A stretch of 64,000 nt of DNA from Phosphoribacter sp037045045 (GTDB lineage Bacteria; Actinomycetota; Actinomycetes; Actinomycetales; Dermatophilaceae), in assembly GCA_037045045.1 (NCBI GenBank), contig JBAOHL010000005.1, forward strand, positions 744,001 through 808,000. The letters are read 5' to 3'. This document shows positions 43,889 to 52,642 of this stretch, in pieces. The notes under the pieces are model-generated. The model was not told the DNA's origin and did not search any database. It saw nothing but the letters and a program-made list of their open reading frames with translations. How positions within the stretch are numbered: position 1 is the first letter of the stretch; each line of letters opens with the position of its first letter. A program made the position numbers and the translations under genes.

Positions 43889-44170
43889 TCAGCCCCCGAT
43901 CAGCACGGTCAATGCGCCCGGAGGCAGGATCGGGGCACCACATCCGGCCATGTCGCCGACCCGCAGCGCCGGCCGGCCGGAGATGAGCACGGTCATCGAT
44001 CCCATCGGGAAGGGCGTCGGCGGGTGCACCGCGGGCGGCGGGAACGAACACGTGTGCAGGTCGCCGACGACGGCCGCGGGCAGCCCGCCGACGAGCACGG
44101 TGGGCACTCCCGGGCCGGTGACGACCCCGGGATGTCCGGTGAGATCCGTGACCCGCGCTGCCGGCGGCAT
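43889..44170 (-). CDS. PAAR domain protein (spike tip)
   Basis: A 93-residue PAAR protein with the expected PPAARVTDLTGHPGVV start, TVLVGGLPAAVVGDLHTC, and TVLISGRPALRVGDMAGCGAPI. The repeated short beta-turn modules fold into a cone that caps the VgrG-like spike and binds one metal ion through His and Cys. No extension or toxin domain is fused. Confidence 0.94.
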   Translation of the reverse strand: MPPAARVTDLTGHPGVVTGPGVPTVLVGGLPAAVVGDLHTCSFPPPAVHPPTPFPMGSMTVLISGRPALRVGDMAGCGAPILPPGALTVLIGG

Positions 44171-44189
44171 ACTCGTTTCTCCTTGTCCC

Positions 44190-46058
44190 TCAGTTGATCT
44201 TGACGATGGCGCCCGAGATCGTCGTCGGTCCGCTCGCGGAGAGCTCGGCCTGGGCCTGGCCGGCGACCTTGACCATCGCCCCGGAGAGTTCGGCCTGCGC
44301 CTTGGCGGCGAGTTTGACGTTCACCCCGTTGACCTGGACGTCGCTCTTGGCGTCGATGGTCACCTTGGTGCCCTTGAGAGTGAGGTCGCCGGTGCTCGAT
44401 GCCACCTCGATCGACCCGCCGCTCGACGACACCTTGACGTCCTTCTTCGCCGTGACGGTAAGGGGGCCTTCGCTGATGATCTCGATGCCCTTGTTGGCGC
44501 TCTGGGTCAAGGTGATCCGCTGATCGCCCTTGTTCGTGGAGACGGTGAGCGTCGCGTCGCTCTGGCCCTCGATGATCTCGATCGCCATGCCCGTGCGCGA
44601 GACGAACGCCCTCCGCTGCACGGTGCCGCTGCCGGAGTCGACGTCCGGAACGGAGCCCTCGACCGGCTTGTCCATCCCGTTGTACAGGCCCCCGAGGACA
44701 TAGGGCTCATCGAAGTCGCCCATGCCGAACACGACGAGGACCTCGTCGTTGACCTCGGGGAGCACCATCGCGCCCCGTTGTTTGCCGGCCCCGGGTTGCA
44801 CAGTCCGGGCCCAGGTGCTCTCGAAGTCGTCGGGCAGGACCGGGAACGTCACCTTGACCCGCCCGCGCTTCTCCGGGTCCTTGATGTTGGTGACGATCCC
44901 GACGATGGCGCCGTCCCACCGCCCTCGGCGCCCGGTGCCTGCGGCCCCCGACATGAGCCCGTATGCCGTGCGGTCGGAGCGGTTGCTCACGGTGAAGGCG
45001 GTGAGGTACCCGCGATCCTTGGTGAACTCGTGGCGCGTCGAGGTCAGCGTGTACGTGCCGTCGAAGGACTTACCGGCGCCGACGAGCTGGACGACGATGC
45101 CGGCTCGCAGTGCCGCGTTGCCTCGGGCGACGCCGTCGAGCTCCGCGTAGGACCCGGCGAGCCGGTCGGCCAGCGATCGGGCCATCGTCGTGCAACTGTC
45201 GGCATCCGGCAGGGTCGGCACGGACTCGATCCAGTCGCTCGCCTTGACGTCGGCGGCGAACCGGCCTGGCGTGGCGCCGTCGAGGTTTGCCGTCCCGGTG
45301 TAGGCCTTGACGGCTGCCCTGATGGTCTTCTTGGTGGCGACGTCCCAGGCGCGGACCTGGACCTGCGGCACCTGGTCCCCGGCGGTGAGGGTGGCCCGGA
45401 GCGAGACGAGATTGACTCCCTTCTCCAGGACGAGGGCATTCTTGCGGGCCTCTTTCGACCCGCTCAACGGCTTGGCCTCGGCCAGGGGCCCCAAGGAGAC
45501 CTTGCCGTCGGTCGTCGTGACGGCCGCGCCGGTACGGACAGCCAGGCGTTGGAGGAAATCCCAATCGGTCAGCCCAGGCTGCGACAGGTGGGGGGGCGGT
45601 GCCGGTGCCGTCGGACCGGTCCTCTGGGTGCCCGGCGTGTAGGTGACGCCCACGCCGGTGACGACCTTGCGCGCGATCTCCCCCACTGCCGTGTCCCGGA
45701 ACGCGCGGAACCGAAGGCCCCTGGTGAGTCGATGCGACTTGTCGTATCCGCGAATAACGGTCTGGGTGCCCGCCGGCGTGATCTCGGTCTGCAGCCCGGT
45801 GACCTCACCCTCGTTGAGCAGGACGATGGGAGTCGTCGAGCCGCTTCGGTGGACCTTGAGCTTGATCGACCCGCCGATCTTGGCTCTCGCCTTCGTGAGC
45901 ACGTCGGCTCCCTCGTCGAGGAAGCGCAGGATGAACAGGGCTGGGGCGTTGACGCTCTCATCGAGCGTGGCGCTGACGAGCTGGGCCGCCGCGGGGTGGG
46001 GCAGCAGGGCCCCGTCGAGTTCGATGACGAGGGTGCTGCTGACGTCTTCACCGAGCAC
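44190..46058 (-). CDS. VgrG-like spike protein (phage gpD/gp5 type)
   Basis: A 622-residue spike. The N-terminal part (about 1-350) is a gpD/gp27-like ring. A gp5-type OB fold follows near 385-475: DGAIVGIVTNIKDPEKRGRVKVTFP (in part) and MVLPEVNDEVLVVFGMGDFDEPYVLGGLYNG. The C-terminal 130 residues are a repetitive beta-helix (GDLTLKGTKVTIDAKSDVQV). No toxin extension. GTG 46058 has a perfect GGAGG six bases upstream; the start lies 11 bp inside the LysM gene. Confidence 0.92.
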   Translation of the reverse strand: MLGEDVSSTLVIELDGALLPHPAAAQLVSATLDESVNAPALFILRFLDEGADVLTKARAKIGGSIKLKVHRSGSTTPIVLLNEGEVTGLQTEITPAGTQTVIRGYDKSHRLTRGLRFRAFRDTAVGEIARKVVTGVGVTYTPGTQRTGPTAPAPPPHLSQPGLTDWDFLQRLAVRTGAAVTTTDGKVSLGPLAEAKPLSGSKEARKNALVLEKGVNLVSLRATLTAGDQVPQVQVRAWDVATKKTIRAAVKAYTGTANLDGATPGRFAADVKASDWIESVPTLPDADSCTTMARSLADRLAGSYAELDGVARGNAALRAGIVVQLVGAGKSFDGTYTLTSTRHEFTKDRGYLTAFTVSNRSDRTAYGLMSGAAGTGRRGRWDGAIVGIVTNIKDPEKRGRVKVTFPVLPDDFESTWARTVQPGAGKQRGAMVLPEVNDEVLVVFGMGDFDEPYVLGGLYNGMDKPVEGSVPDVDSGSGTVQRRAFVSRTGMAIEIIEGQSDATLTVSTNKGDQRITLTQSANKGIEIISEGPLTVTAKKDVKVSSSGGSIEVASSTGDLTLKGTKVTIDAKSDVQVNGVNVKLAAKAQAELSGAMVKVAGQAQAELSASGPTTISGAIVKIN

Positions 46059-46887
46059 CGAGGGCCTCCCGCTGCCGAGTCGACTCCAACGCCTCCAGGG
46101 CCGCGTCCGCCGGGTTCGGGGCTTCGACGAGGCCGCTGTCCGCTGCCGGGTCGAGATCCTCGACGGAGGGCAACAGCAGGTCGGTCCCCGAGCGCAGTCG
46201 CAGGGGGTCGTCGATGTCGTTGGCTCGGGCGACGGCCCGCCACATCGACGCCTCGCCGTATTCTCGATAGGCGATGCTCGGCAGGGTGTCGCCGTCGACG
46301 ACGGTGTGCACCCGGCGAGGGGCCAGGCCTCCCGATGTCGGGTTCTGCCCGCCGGGTTCGGCCGCCAGCTCCTCGAGGGTCACGGTGCACACTGCACGGA
46401 CCGGCAGCCCGGTGGCGGTGAACACCGTGTACTTGGCGGTGACGCTGCTGACGTACGCGAGGAAGCTCGTCAACCCACCCCACCGGAACAGCACCCACGG
46501 CGGGGAGCCCTTCTTCTTGTCGTGCGAGGGGGAGGTCGGCACACAACAGGCGAAGAGCGCCTCGACCCGCTTGACGACGCTGTCGTCCATCTTGTCGGTC
46601 GCGTCGAAGAACATCTCGAGGGTGAGCTTCGACGGCTGCGGGCCCTGGTACTGGGGGGGGCCGGCCTTCTTGTTCCCCTTGCCGGTCTCCCGGGCCCACT
46701 TGGCCGCCTTGCTCAGGCTGAGTTCCTTGGGGTTGAACTGGAAGTCGATCTGCGGCAGCTTCGACCCGGGCTTGGACAGGTCACCGCTGGGGTTCGGTTC
46801 GTGCGGCAACAAGAAGGCGTGGGCGAGGTTGTCGCGGCCACCCCCGGACGCGCCACCGCCGGTGGCGCTCATTGCGGTCGACGGCAT
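46048..46887 (-). CDS. LysM domain contractile-injection-system protein (Afp7/gp53-like)
   Basis: A 279-residue CIS tube/baseplate connector. The N-terminal CIS-tube domain has IDFQFNPKELSLSKAAKWA and PSKLTLEMFFDATD, the family hallmarks. A C-terminal LysM (about 195-242) reads HTVVDGDTLPSIAYREYGEASMWRAVARAN. In Afp/PVC the equivalent protein joins the tube to the spike. ATG 46887 has AAGGGG eight bases upstream. The gene is six bases after the tube gene. Confidence 0.92.
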   Translation of the reverse strand: MPSTAMSATGGGASGGGRDNLAHAFLLPHEPNPSGDLSKPGSKLPQIDFQFNPKELSLSKAAKWARETGKGNKKAGPPQYQGPQPSKLTLEMFFDATDKMDDSVVKRVEALFACCVPTSPSHDKKKGSPPWVLFRWGGLTSFLAYVSSVTAKYTVFTATGLPVRAVCTVTLEELAAEPGGQNPTSGGLAPRRVHTVVDGDTLPSIAYREYGEASMWRAVARANDIDDPLRLRSGTDLLLPSVEDLDPAADSGLVEAPNPADAALEALESTRQREALGAR

Positions 46888-46892
46888 ACCGC

Positions 46893-47333
46893 TCACCCCT
46901 TCCCGGTGGCGACGAAACCGTGGTGGGCAATCTCGACGGTCTCGGTGAGGACCTTCGGTGAGTCCGTGGACAGCGACGGGCCGGACCAGCGCACCGGGAC
47001 GACGTCGAGCAGCCCCCACGTGGCGATGACCGTCCCGTCGGCCCGCATCGCCTCGATCGTCCCGGTCCGACGCTTGTAGCCGGTCGCCATGGTGGCGAAC
47101 CATTTGGCGATCTTTTCGGTGTCCCGGCCCAGGGGTCGAGAGAGCTTGATGTTGGGGTACTTCAGGCGGGTCGGCAGTTGGTGAACGAAGCCGTTGTTGC
47201 CGCCTTCTTCCCGGGACTCCATGACGACCTCACAGCCGAGCCCTTCGCAGCCGCTGAACGCCCCGAGCGTCTCGTCGTCGAGTTTGACGACGAACGCGAC
47301 AGAGATCGCGGTGTCGACGTCCTGCAGCGTCAT
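46893..47333 (-). CDS. Phage tail tube protein (gp19-like), second copy
   Basis: A 146-residue T4-gp19-like inner tube protein. SVAFVVKLDDETLGAFSGCEGLGCEVVMESREEGGNNGFVHQLP (in outline) and PNIKLSRPLG are diagnostic of the tube family; the end TVEIAHHGFV matches. It sits before the LysM gene, as the Afp5-like tube-baseplate adaptor does, and is probably the tube initiator; the other copy (50455-50901) is the bulk tube. ATG 47333 has AGGAGGG just upstream. Confidence 0.9.
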   Translation of the reverse strand: MTLQDVDTAISVAFVVKLDDETLGAFSGCEGLGCEVVMESREEGGNNGFVHQLPTRLKYPNIKLSRPLGRDTEKIAKWFATMATGYKRRTGTIEAMRADGTVIATWGLLDVVPVRWSGPSLSTDSPKVLTETVEIAHHGFVATGKG

Positions 47334-47343
47334 GACTCCCTCC

Positions 47344-49833
47344 TCACCACGCGTCCGTGAGCCGGCCATGCCGCTCGCGCTCGATCAGCAGGTCGGCCCG
47401 CAGCCGCGACATCAATGGTTCGTAGAGCCGATGGGCTAACTCGTCGACCTGCTCGCTCGAGGCACCCCCGTTCGCGCCGCTGGGACCGGCCGGCGCGTCC
47501 GCAGCGATCGGCGCCGCGGCAGCCTGCGGATCGTCGTCGATGACGCGCTGCACCGCCGGTATGCCGTCCGCGCCAGGCCTAGGCAGGTCCACGACGACGT
47601 CGCGATGGACGAGATCGGAATCGGTTGCAGCGGTGGGGTTCTCGGCCGCCCGCTGCAGGGTTGGCGGGATACCGAGCGGCAGGTCGAGGGGGTCCTGGGA
47701 GGACGGGGCGCTGGGTGCGTCGGGCTCGACGAGGGCGGTGGCCATGCCTGGCGCCAGCCGGCGAGCCGGCCCGAGCGGCAACACCGGCGCGCTCGCCCCG
47801 GGGGCGAGCGCGCGTTGCCGGGGCAGGGTTGCGACGGGCCACGCCGAGGACGCCGAGACCGCCTCCGCCCGGGGGGCAGGGCCTGGGGCGGAGTCGCCGT
47901 TGTGGGCGCGCTGGACCCGAACGACGCCCGGATCGGTGCGCCGAGTCTCGGGGGCGCGGGGTGCATCGGGGCCGCCGCCGGCCGACGCCGCCATCGTCCG
48001 CTGCACGGGGGCAAGGGTGAGGTGAGGCTGGCCGGAGGGCAGCGGTGCGAGCGCGGCGACCTGGGGCAGGCCTGCGAGGTCGGCGTCCGGAGCGCTCGCC
48101 GGCGGGGGTATGTGCCGGTTCGCCGGGATCGGGTCCACGCCGCTGGCGGCGGCCCGATCCTCGGGGGCCACGGTGTCCGCGCCGTCTCCGCTCCAGTGGT
48201 GACTCTCTCCTGCGGCAGGGGGGGATTCGTCGTCGGCACGGGCGAGCTGTTCGGGTTCGACGCGACGCTGCACGACGGACAGTGCCGGCAGGTCGGGCTC
48301 GCGCACCGGGTCGAGAGCAACCGCGACGAGGGGCGTCGGGTGATCGGGTGCTTCGCCCGAACCGACGGGGGTCTCCGAGGCGGTGGCCATGTGCGACGGT
48401 GGCGTGGCGTCGACGACGGGAGGGGGGTCCACGAGTTGGCGATCCGCGGCACCGCGATCGGGGGCACCGCGATCCACCGCGCCGCGATCCGCGGGAGCGA
48501 CGCCCGAGGGGGCGCGATCCGCGGTGCGGATGACTGGCGTCGTCGAGCCCGCGTGGTCGGGCGCCGACGTCCGCTGGACGAGGGACATCGTCGGGTGGGA
48601 CAACGGCGCCCCCAGACCAAGGCGGACGGGCGCCGCCAACGAACCGGATGTCGGGGTCGCGGTCGTCGGCGGGATCGGCCCATCCGCGGCATCCCGTTGC
48701 AGCGCAACGACGTCGGCCGACGACGCCCCATGGGAGCCGGGGACCACGGGCAAGGCCGAGTCGGACTCGGCCTGTGGCGGCTCGGGCTCGATCGGCTCGC
48801 CCAGATCCTCCGCATGGGCATCCAGCGCACCGACCGGGCCTTGCTCAGGGTCGGACGGCCCCGGGGCTGGAGATGCGTGGCCGGGTGGGTCGGCACTGGG
48901 CCCCGGCGCAGGCGCCGGCGCCGACCACGTCTCGGCGGGTCGAGATGGCTCATCGACGTGCCGCTGGATCGGGGTAGTCCCGGCAGCAGTGCCCGGGCCG
49001 GCCTTGACGACGAGGGGCATGCTCAGGTCCGCTGCACCCGGTGGCGCCTCTGGGTGCACCGCGGACTCCGGACCGGATGCCTCTGGGGCCTCGGCGGACT
49101 CGGACGGTGCCGGGGATCGCTGGAGTGAGAGTGCGGAGTCCGCCCTGGCCGACCCGAGCGCCGGTTGGGCAGATCGTGGGCGTGGGAGCGGACGTGCCGT
49201 CGGGTCGACGAGTCGCGACACGGTCGCGACTGCCGGCATCGTCGGCTCCGGGGCGGGTCGCTCCGCCGGCTCGGCAGGGGCAAGGGTCCAGCCGTCCGCC
49301 CCATCGACCGGGTGTTCCTGGTCGGGCTGATCGAGGTCGTCGGATTCCGTTGCTGCAGCACGCGGTTCGGGCAGGCTCTCCGCGACGAGTTGGACGAGCG
49401 GCATACCGGCGGTGGAGGCAGTGACCAACGGACGGGACGGGTATGCCTGCGCAGGAGGTGGGTCACCGGCATACCCGTCCCGAGTCCGTTGCACCTGGGG
49501 CTCCTCTGCCCGGGGAACGAGCGGCATCGCTACCGGCCTCGCCCCCGCCGGCCTGGGAGTGGTCGAGCCCGCGTTCGGGCCGCTGCGCAGCGGCATGTCG
49601 AGGTCGACCTGGCGGCTCACGACACCGGTGAGAGCCGCCGACCGCCACGCCGCGAGCCCAGCCGCGAAGGTGGCCGGAGCGCTGGTCAGCGTGGGCGCGC
49701 CGAGGGTCCGCTGCAGCGGCGGCAGCGCCGACCAGGCGGCCTGCGGGTGTTCGGCCACGGACGTCACCGCCTGCTCCACCGGGGATTCGTCACCTGTAGC
49801 GGGTGACTCCGAGCGGCTCCACGGCCAGCGCAC
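47344..49833 (-). CDS. 829-residue Pro/Ala-rich protein with recurrent QR motifs, eCIS locus
   Basis: No family recognised for most of it. The protein is low-complexity (Pro, Ala, Ser, Asp, Gly) and mostly disordered, but V/L-Q-R recurs at least ten times (LQRTLG at 40-45, then VQRT, IQRH, LQRD, VQRR, VQRA and others), spaced by tens of residues. The last 35 residues are a helix, LAHRLYEPLMSRLRADLLIERERHGRL, which looks conserved. It sits between DUF6760 and the second tube gene. No recognisable tape measure exists in the locus, and this large gene holds a plausible position for one, although the composition is not that of a helical tape measure. Confidence 0.6.
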   Translation of the reverse strand: MRWPWSRSESPATGDESPVEQAVTSVAEHPQAAWSALPPLQRTLGAPTLTSAPATFAAGLAAWRSAALTGVVSRQVDLDMPLRSGPNAGSTTPRPAGARPVAMPLVPRAEEPQVQRTRDGYAGDPPPAQAYPSRPLVTASTAGMPLVQLVAESLPEPRAAATESDDLDQPDQEHPVDGADGWTLAPAEPAERPAPEPTMPAVATVSRLVDPTARPLPRPRSAQPALGSARADSALSLQRSPAPSESAEAPEASGPESAVHPEAPPGAADLSMPLVVKAGPGTAAGTTPIQRHVDEPSRPAETWSAPAPAPGPSADPPGHASPAPGPSDPEQGPVGALDAHAEDLGEPIEPEPPQAESDSALPVVPGSHGASSADVVALQRDAADGPIPPTTATPTSGSLAAPVRLGLGAPLSHPTMSLVQRTSAPDHAGSTTPVIRTADRAPSGVAPADRGAVDRGAPDRGAADRQLVDPPPVVDATPPSHMATASETPVGSGEAPDHPTPLVAVALDPVREPDLPALSVVQRRVEPEQLARADDESPPAAGESHHWSGDGADTVAPEDRAAASGVDPIPANRHIPPPASAPDADLAGLPQVAALAPLPSGQPHLTLAPVQRTMAASAGGGPDAPRAPETRRTDPGVVRVQRAHNGDSAPGPAPRAEAVSASSAWPVATLPRQRALAPGASAPVLPLGPARRLAPGMATALVEPDAPSAPSSQDPLDLPLGIPPTLQRAAENPTAATDSDLVHRDVVVDLPRPGADGIPAVQRVIDDDPQAAAAPIAADAPAGPSGANGGASSEQVDELAHRLYEPLMSRLRADLLIERERHGRLTDAW

Positions 49834-49836
49834 GGC

Positions 49837-49995
49837 TCAGCGCTCCTCGGCGATGCGCCGGTTGATGTCGGCGATCTCCTTGACGTACCGGCGCCGCTGG
49901 CCGTGTTCCATGTCGAGGATGTCCTCCAACGCCCAGTGGAAGTGGTAAGCCACGTACGCCACCTCCTCGTGGATCCGATCGGCGGCGTACGTCAC
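49837..49995 (-). CDS. DUF6760 family small protein
   Basis: A 52-residue protein. VTYAADRIHEEVAYVAYHFHW and ILDMEHGQRRRYVKEIADIN are a charged, Tyr/His-rich pair of helices recognisable from actinobacterial injection-system loci. GTG 49995 overlaps the preceding TGA (GTGA) with GGGGG before it; a longer upstream frame is only a shadow. Role unknown; it is usually near the second tube or tape-measure gene. Confidence 0.75.
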   Translation of the reverse strand: MTYAADRIHEEVAYVAYHFHWALEDILDMEHGQRRRYVKEIADINRRIAEER

Positions 49996-50453
49996 GATTC
50001 CCCCAGGCGCCCACCTGACAGGTCGACGGCGAACCGGTGCGAGCACTCGGGACACGTGACCGCAGCCCGGGTGTGACCCTCGGTGTTGATCCGCCGGTAG
50101 AAGTCCTGCAGGAAGGCCACGTCGGAGGCGAACATGTTCTCGATGACCTGGCTGGTCACTGCGGGCACGGTCCCGAGCGAGACGATGACCCGGGCCAGGA
50201 GCACGACTGTCGTGAACGCGGCGTTTTCCATGACCCGGGCGTCGTAGAGCGGCAATAGCTCGTCGCGGGCAGTGGCCAGGCGCATGACGCCGTGCCGGTG
50301 CACGAGGCCCTCGCCGTCGACGTACCCGCGCGGCAGCTCGAACTCGAACTCGGTCCGCAGGGTCTGGCGCTCGGGGACGAACGACACCGGTCGGTCGAGG
50401 TCGGTGGGACCACCGAGGTCGGCCAACGACCCGTTCACCCGCGAGCGCTGCAT
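49992..50453 (-). CDS. Conserved eCIS protein with C-terminal CxxC (possible tail assembly factor)
   Basis: A 153-residue protein. The middle has FEFELPRGYVDGEGLVHRHGVMRLATARDE, then AAFTTVVLLARVIVSLG and FLQDFYRRINTEGH; the end is VTCPECSHRFAVD, a single CxxC with a His, half a zinc site. Its place right after the tube gene recalls the tail-assembly-chaperone position of phages. No enzymatic motif. ATG 50453 is one base after the tube stop. Confidence 0.7.
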   Translation of the reverse strand: MQRSRVNGSLADLGGPTDLDRPVSFVPERQTLRTEFEFELPRGYVDGEGLVHRHGVMRLATARDELLPLYDARVMENAAFTTVVLLARVIVSLGTVPAVTSQVIENMFASDVAFLQDFYRRINTEGHTRAAVTCPECSHRFAVDLSGGRLGES

Positions 50454-50454
50454 G

Positions 50455-50901
50455 TCACTTCACCGTCGACTCGTCGAAGCACAGGGTGAACTTCTCGGTC
50501 GCCTGTTCGGTGGCGCCTGCCTTGAGCGAGCTCACCTCCACCTTCTGGACCCAGACGTTCTTGAACTCCAACGTCTTGATCGTCGAGCCCTGGTAGTCGG
50601 TGATCTCCACGGCCGCGGTCTTGCGAGCGCCCTGGACGTCACCCTCCATGACCTTCTTGAGCCAGTCGGTGATCGACTTGCTGTCGGTGAGCCCTCGGGT
50701 GACGGTGATCTGGCCCGACTTGGGCCGACCGATGAGGTTGCGGACGACGTACTTGCCGTCCTTGGTCTGCTGCTTCATCTCGATCTTGTCCACCTCGGAG
50801 GTCAGGCCGGACACCTCGATGACCTTCGGGACCTCGATGCCGTCGAGGATGAACCGGAAGCCGTTGGCGGCTGCTGAGTCGAGCGGGTCGGCGAGAGCCA
50901 T
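50455..50901 (-). CDS. Phage tail tube protein (gp19-like), main tube
   Basis: A 148-residue tube protein. NGFRFILDGIEVPKVIEVSGLTSEVDKIEMKQQTKDGKYVVRNLIGRPKSGQITVTRGLT (seen as one stretch) is the gp19/T4 tube signature. FKNVWVQKVEVSSLKAG is the C-terminal signature. It lies directly after the sheath gene, as the major tube gene does in most injection systems. Confidence 0.94.
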   Translation of the reverse strand: MALADPLDSAAANGFRFILDGIEVPKVIEVSGLTSEVDKIEMKQQTKDGKYVVRNLIGRPKSGQITVTRGLTDSKSITDWLKKVMEGDVQGARKTAAVEITDYQGSTIKTLEFKNVWVQKVEVSSLKAGATEQATEKFTLCFDESTVK

Positions 50902-50921
50902 GGGTCACGCTCCTTTCTCGG

Positions 50922-52499
50922 TCACTCGTTGACGAGGCTGACGCCGCCGGAGAACTGCGACAGCTGGAAGATGACGAACTCCGCCGGCTTCACCGGAGCC
51001 ACCCCGACCTGGCAGACGACCTGGCCGGCGTCGATCCCCTCGGCGGGGTTGGTCTCGTCGTCGCACTTGACGAAGAAGGCCTCGTCGGGGGTGAGCCCGA
51101 ACAGCGCTCCCTTGCGCCATTCGTTGATGAGGAAGGCGCTGATCGTCCGGCTAATCCGCGACCACAGCGCGTGGTCGTTCGGCTCGAAGACCACCCATTG
51201 GGTGCCGAGCAGGATCGACTCCTCGAGGTAGTTGAACAGCCGTCGGACGTTGAGGTAGCGCCAGGCCGGGTCGCTGGACAGCGTCCGCGCTCCCCACACC
51301 CGCACGCCGCGCCCGGGGAAGGCCCGGATGCAGTTGATGCCGACCGGGTTGAGCAGGTCGTGTTCGGCCTTGGTGATTTGCGTCTGCAGGCTGATCGCGC
51401 CCCGGACGACCTCGTTGGCCGGGGCCTTGTGCACCCCGCGGGTGTCGTCGTTGCGGGCCCAGATGCCGGCGACATGGCCGCTCGGCGGCACGTGCAGGTT
51501 GGTCCCGGTGGCCGGGTCGAACACCTTGACGTAGGGCCAGTAGAGGGTGGCGAACTTCGAGTCGTATGCCGCCTCCTGGACGCGCCACTTGTGGATCTGC
51601 TGCGGGTTGAGCCCCGGTGGCGGGTCGAGGATCGCGACCCGGTCGCCCATGAGCTCGCAGTGGGTGATGATGCCCAGCTGCACGGCCTTGAAGGTCTCGA
51701 GGTCGATGGCGCCCTGCTCCAACGCGGCGACGAGGTCGGGGACGGCGACCATGGTCACCTCGTCGATGGCCTCGAGGCCGCTGAACCCGGTGCGTCGTGC
51801 GACGTCCCCGACGTAGTCCTCCGCGCCGAGGTCGCTCGGTGGTGGGGCGGGGGCGGCCGGCGCAGGGGCGACGAGATCGGTTCCGCCGCGGGCCACCTTG
51901 GCCAGGGCGGCATCCGGCGCCGTTGCCTCGATCTTGACGAGCTTGGACTGCGCGGTGCGGGAGACGACGTAGGCGTCGCCTTCCTTCGTCGAGACGTTGT
52001 CGTAGTTCTCGGCAACCTTGCCGTCGATGACGATATTGAGGGTGAACATGTCCTCGGGCATGTTCTCGCCCTGCGCGTCGAACACCTCGATCTTGACGTT
52101 CTTGCCTCGCGCGCCGGGCTGTGCCGTGACGGTGAACCCGCCGAGCGCCGCGGTGGCCGGGCCGGCGGCGACCGCCTTGGGGTCGGCCTTCGCTCCCCCG
52201 CTCACGGCGGCCGGTCCGGAGCCGTTGGTGCTCTGGGCACCGCCGACCCGGACGATGAAGCAATTGCTTCCGCCGTTCTGCATGTAGCCGTAGACGGCGT
52301 GGGCGAGATACGTGCCGGGCATGAAGTCGCCGAACGTTTCGGCGAACTGGGTCCAGTTCGACACCAGGGTCGGTTCGTGCATCGGGCCCTTCTCGGCGAG
52401 CCCGACGAAGGCAGCGACGGCGGTGCCGACGCCCTCGATGGGCCGGCTGCCGGCCTCGACCTCCTCGACGTACACCCCGGGCGAGAGATAGTTCGGCAT
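50922..52499 (-). CDS. Contractile tail sheath protein
   Basis: A 525-residue sheath. The N-terminal strand PNYLSPGVYVEEVE and C-terminal GINCIRAFPGRGVRVWGARTL ... FVIFQLSQFSGG are diagnostic. A variable surface domain lies at about 120-270, including a Pro/Ala loop near residue 215-225. These termini interlock neighbouring subunits and drive contraction. ATG 52499 has GAGG-AGG just upstream. A 143-bp gap separates it from the large effector-like gene upstream. Confidence 0.96.
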   Translation of the reverse strand: MPNYLSPGVYVEEVEAGSRPIEGVGTAVAAFVGLAEKGPMHEPTLVSNWTQFAETFGDFMPGTYLAHAVYGYMQNGGSNCFIVRVGGAQSTNGSGPAAVSGGAKADPKAVAAGPATAALGGFTVTAQPGARGKNVKIEVFDAQGENMPEDMFTLNIVIDGKVAENYDNVSTKEGDAYVVSRTAQSKLVKIEATAPDAALAKVARGGTDLVAPAPAAPAPPPSDLGAEDYVGDVARRTGFSGLEAIDEVTMVAVPDLVAALEQGAIDLETFKAVQLGIITHCELMGDRVAILDPPPGLNPQQIHKWRVQEAAYDSKFATLYWPYVKVFDPATGTNLHVPPSGHVAGIWARNDDTRGVHKAPANEVVRGAISLQTQITKAEHDLLNPVGINCIRAFPGRGVRVWGARTLSSDPAWRYLNVRRLFNYLEESILLGTQWVVFEPNDHALWSRISRTISAFLINEWRKGALFGLTPDEAFFVKCDDETNPAEGIDAGQVVCQVGVAPVKPAEFVIFQLSQFSGGVSLVNE

Positions 52500-52642
52500 A
52501 CGGCCTCCTCGAATGAGCCATCTCGACGGCTCCACCCTCGGTCAGCGCAGGTATGGGGGGGTACGTCCGAGCGGCCGTCAGGTCGGGTATGCCGTTCTGC
52601 CCGAACGGGCATCGCACGGCGAGGGTCGGCCAGTCCGGGGCC

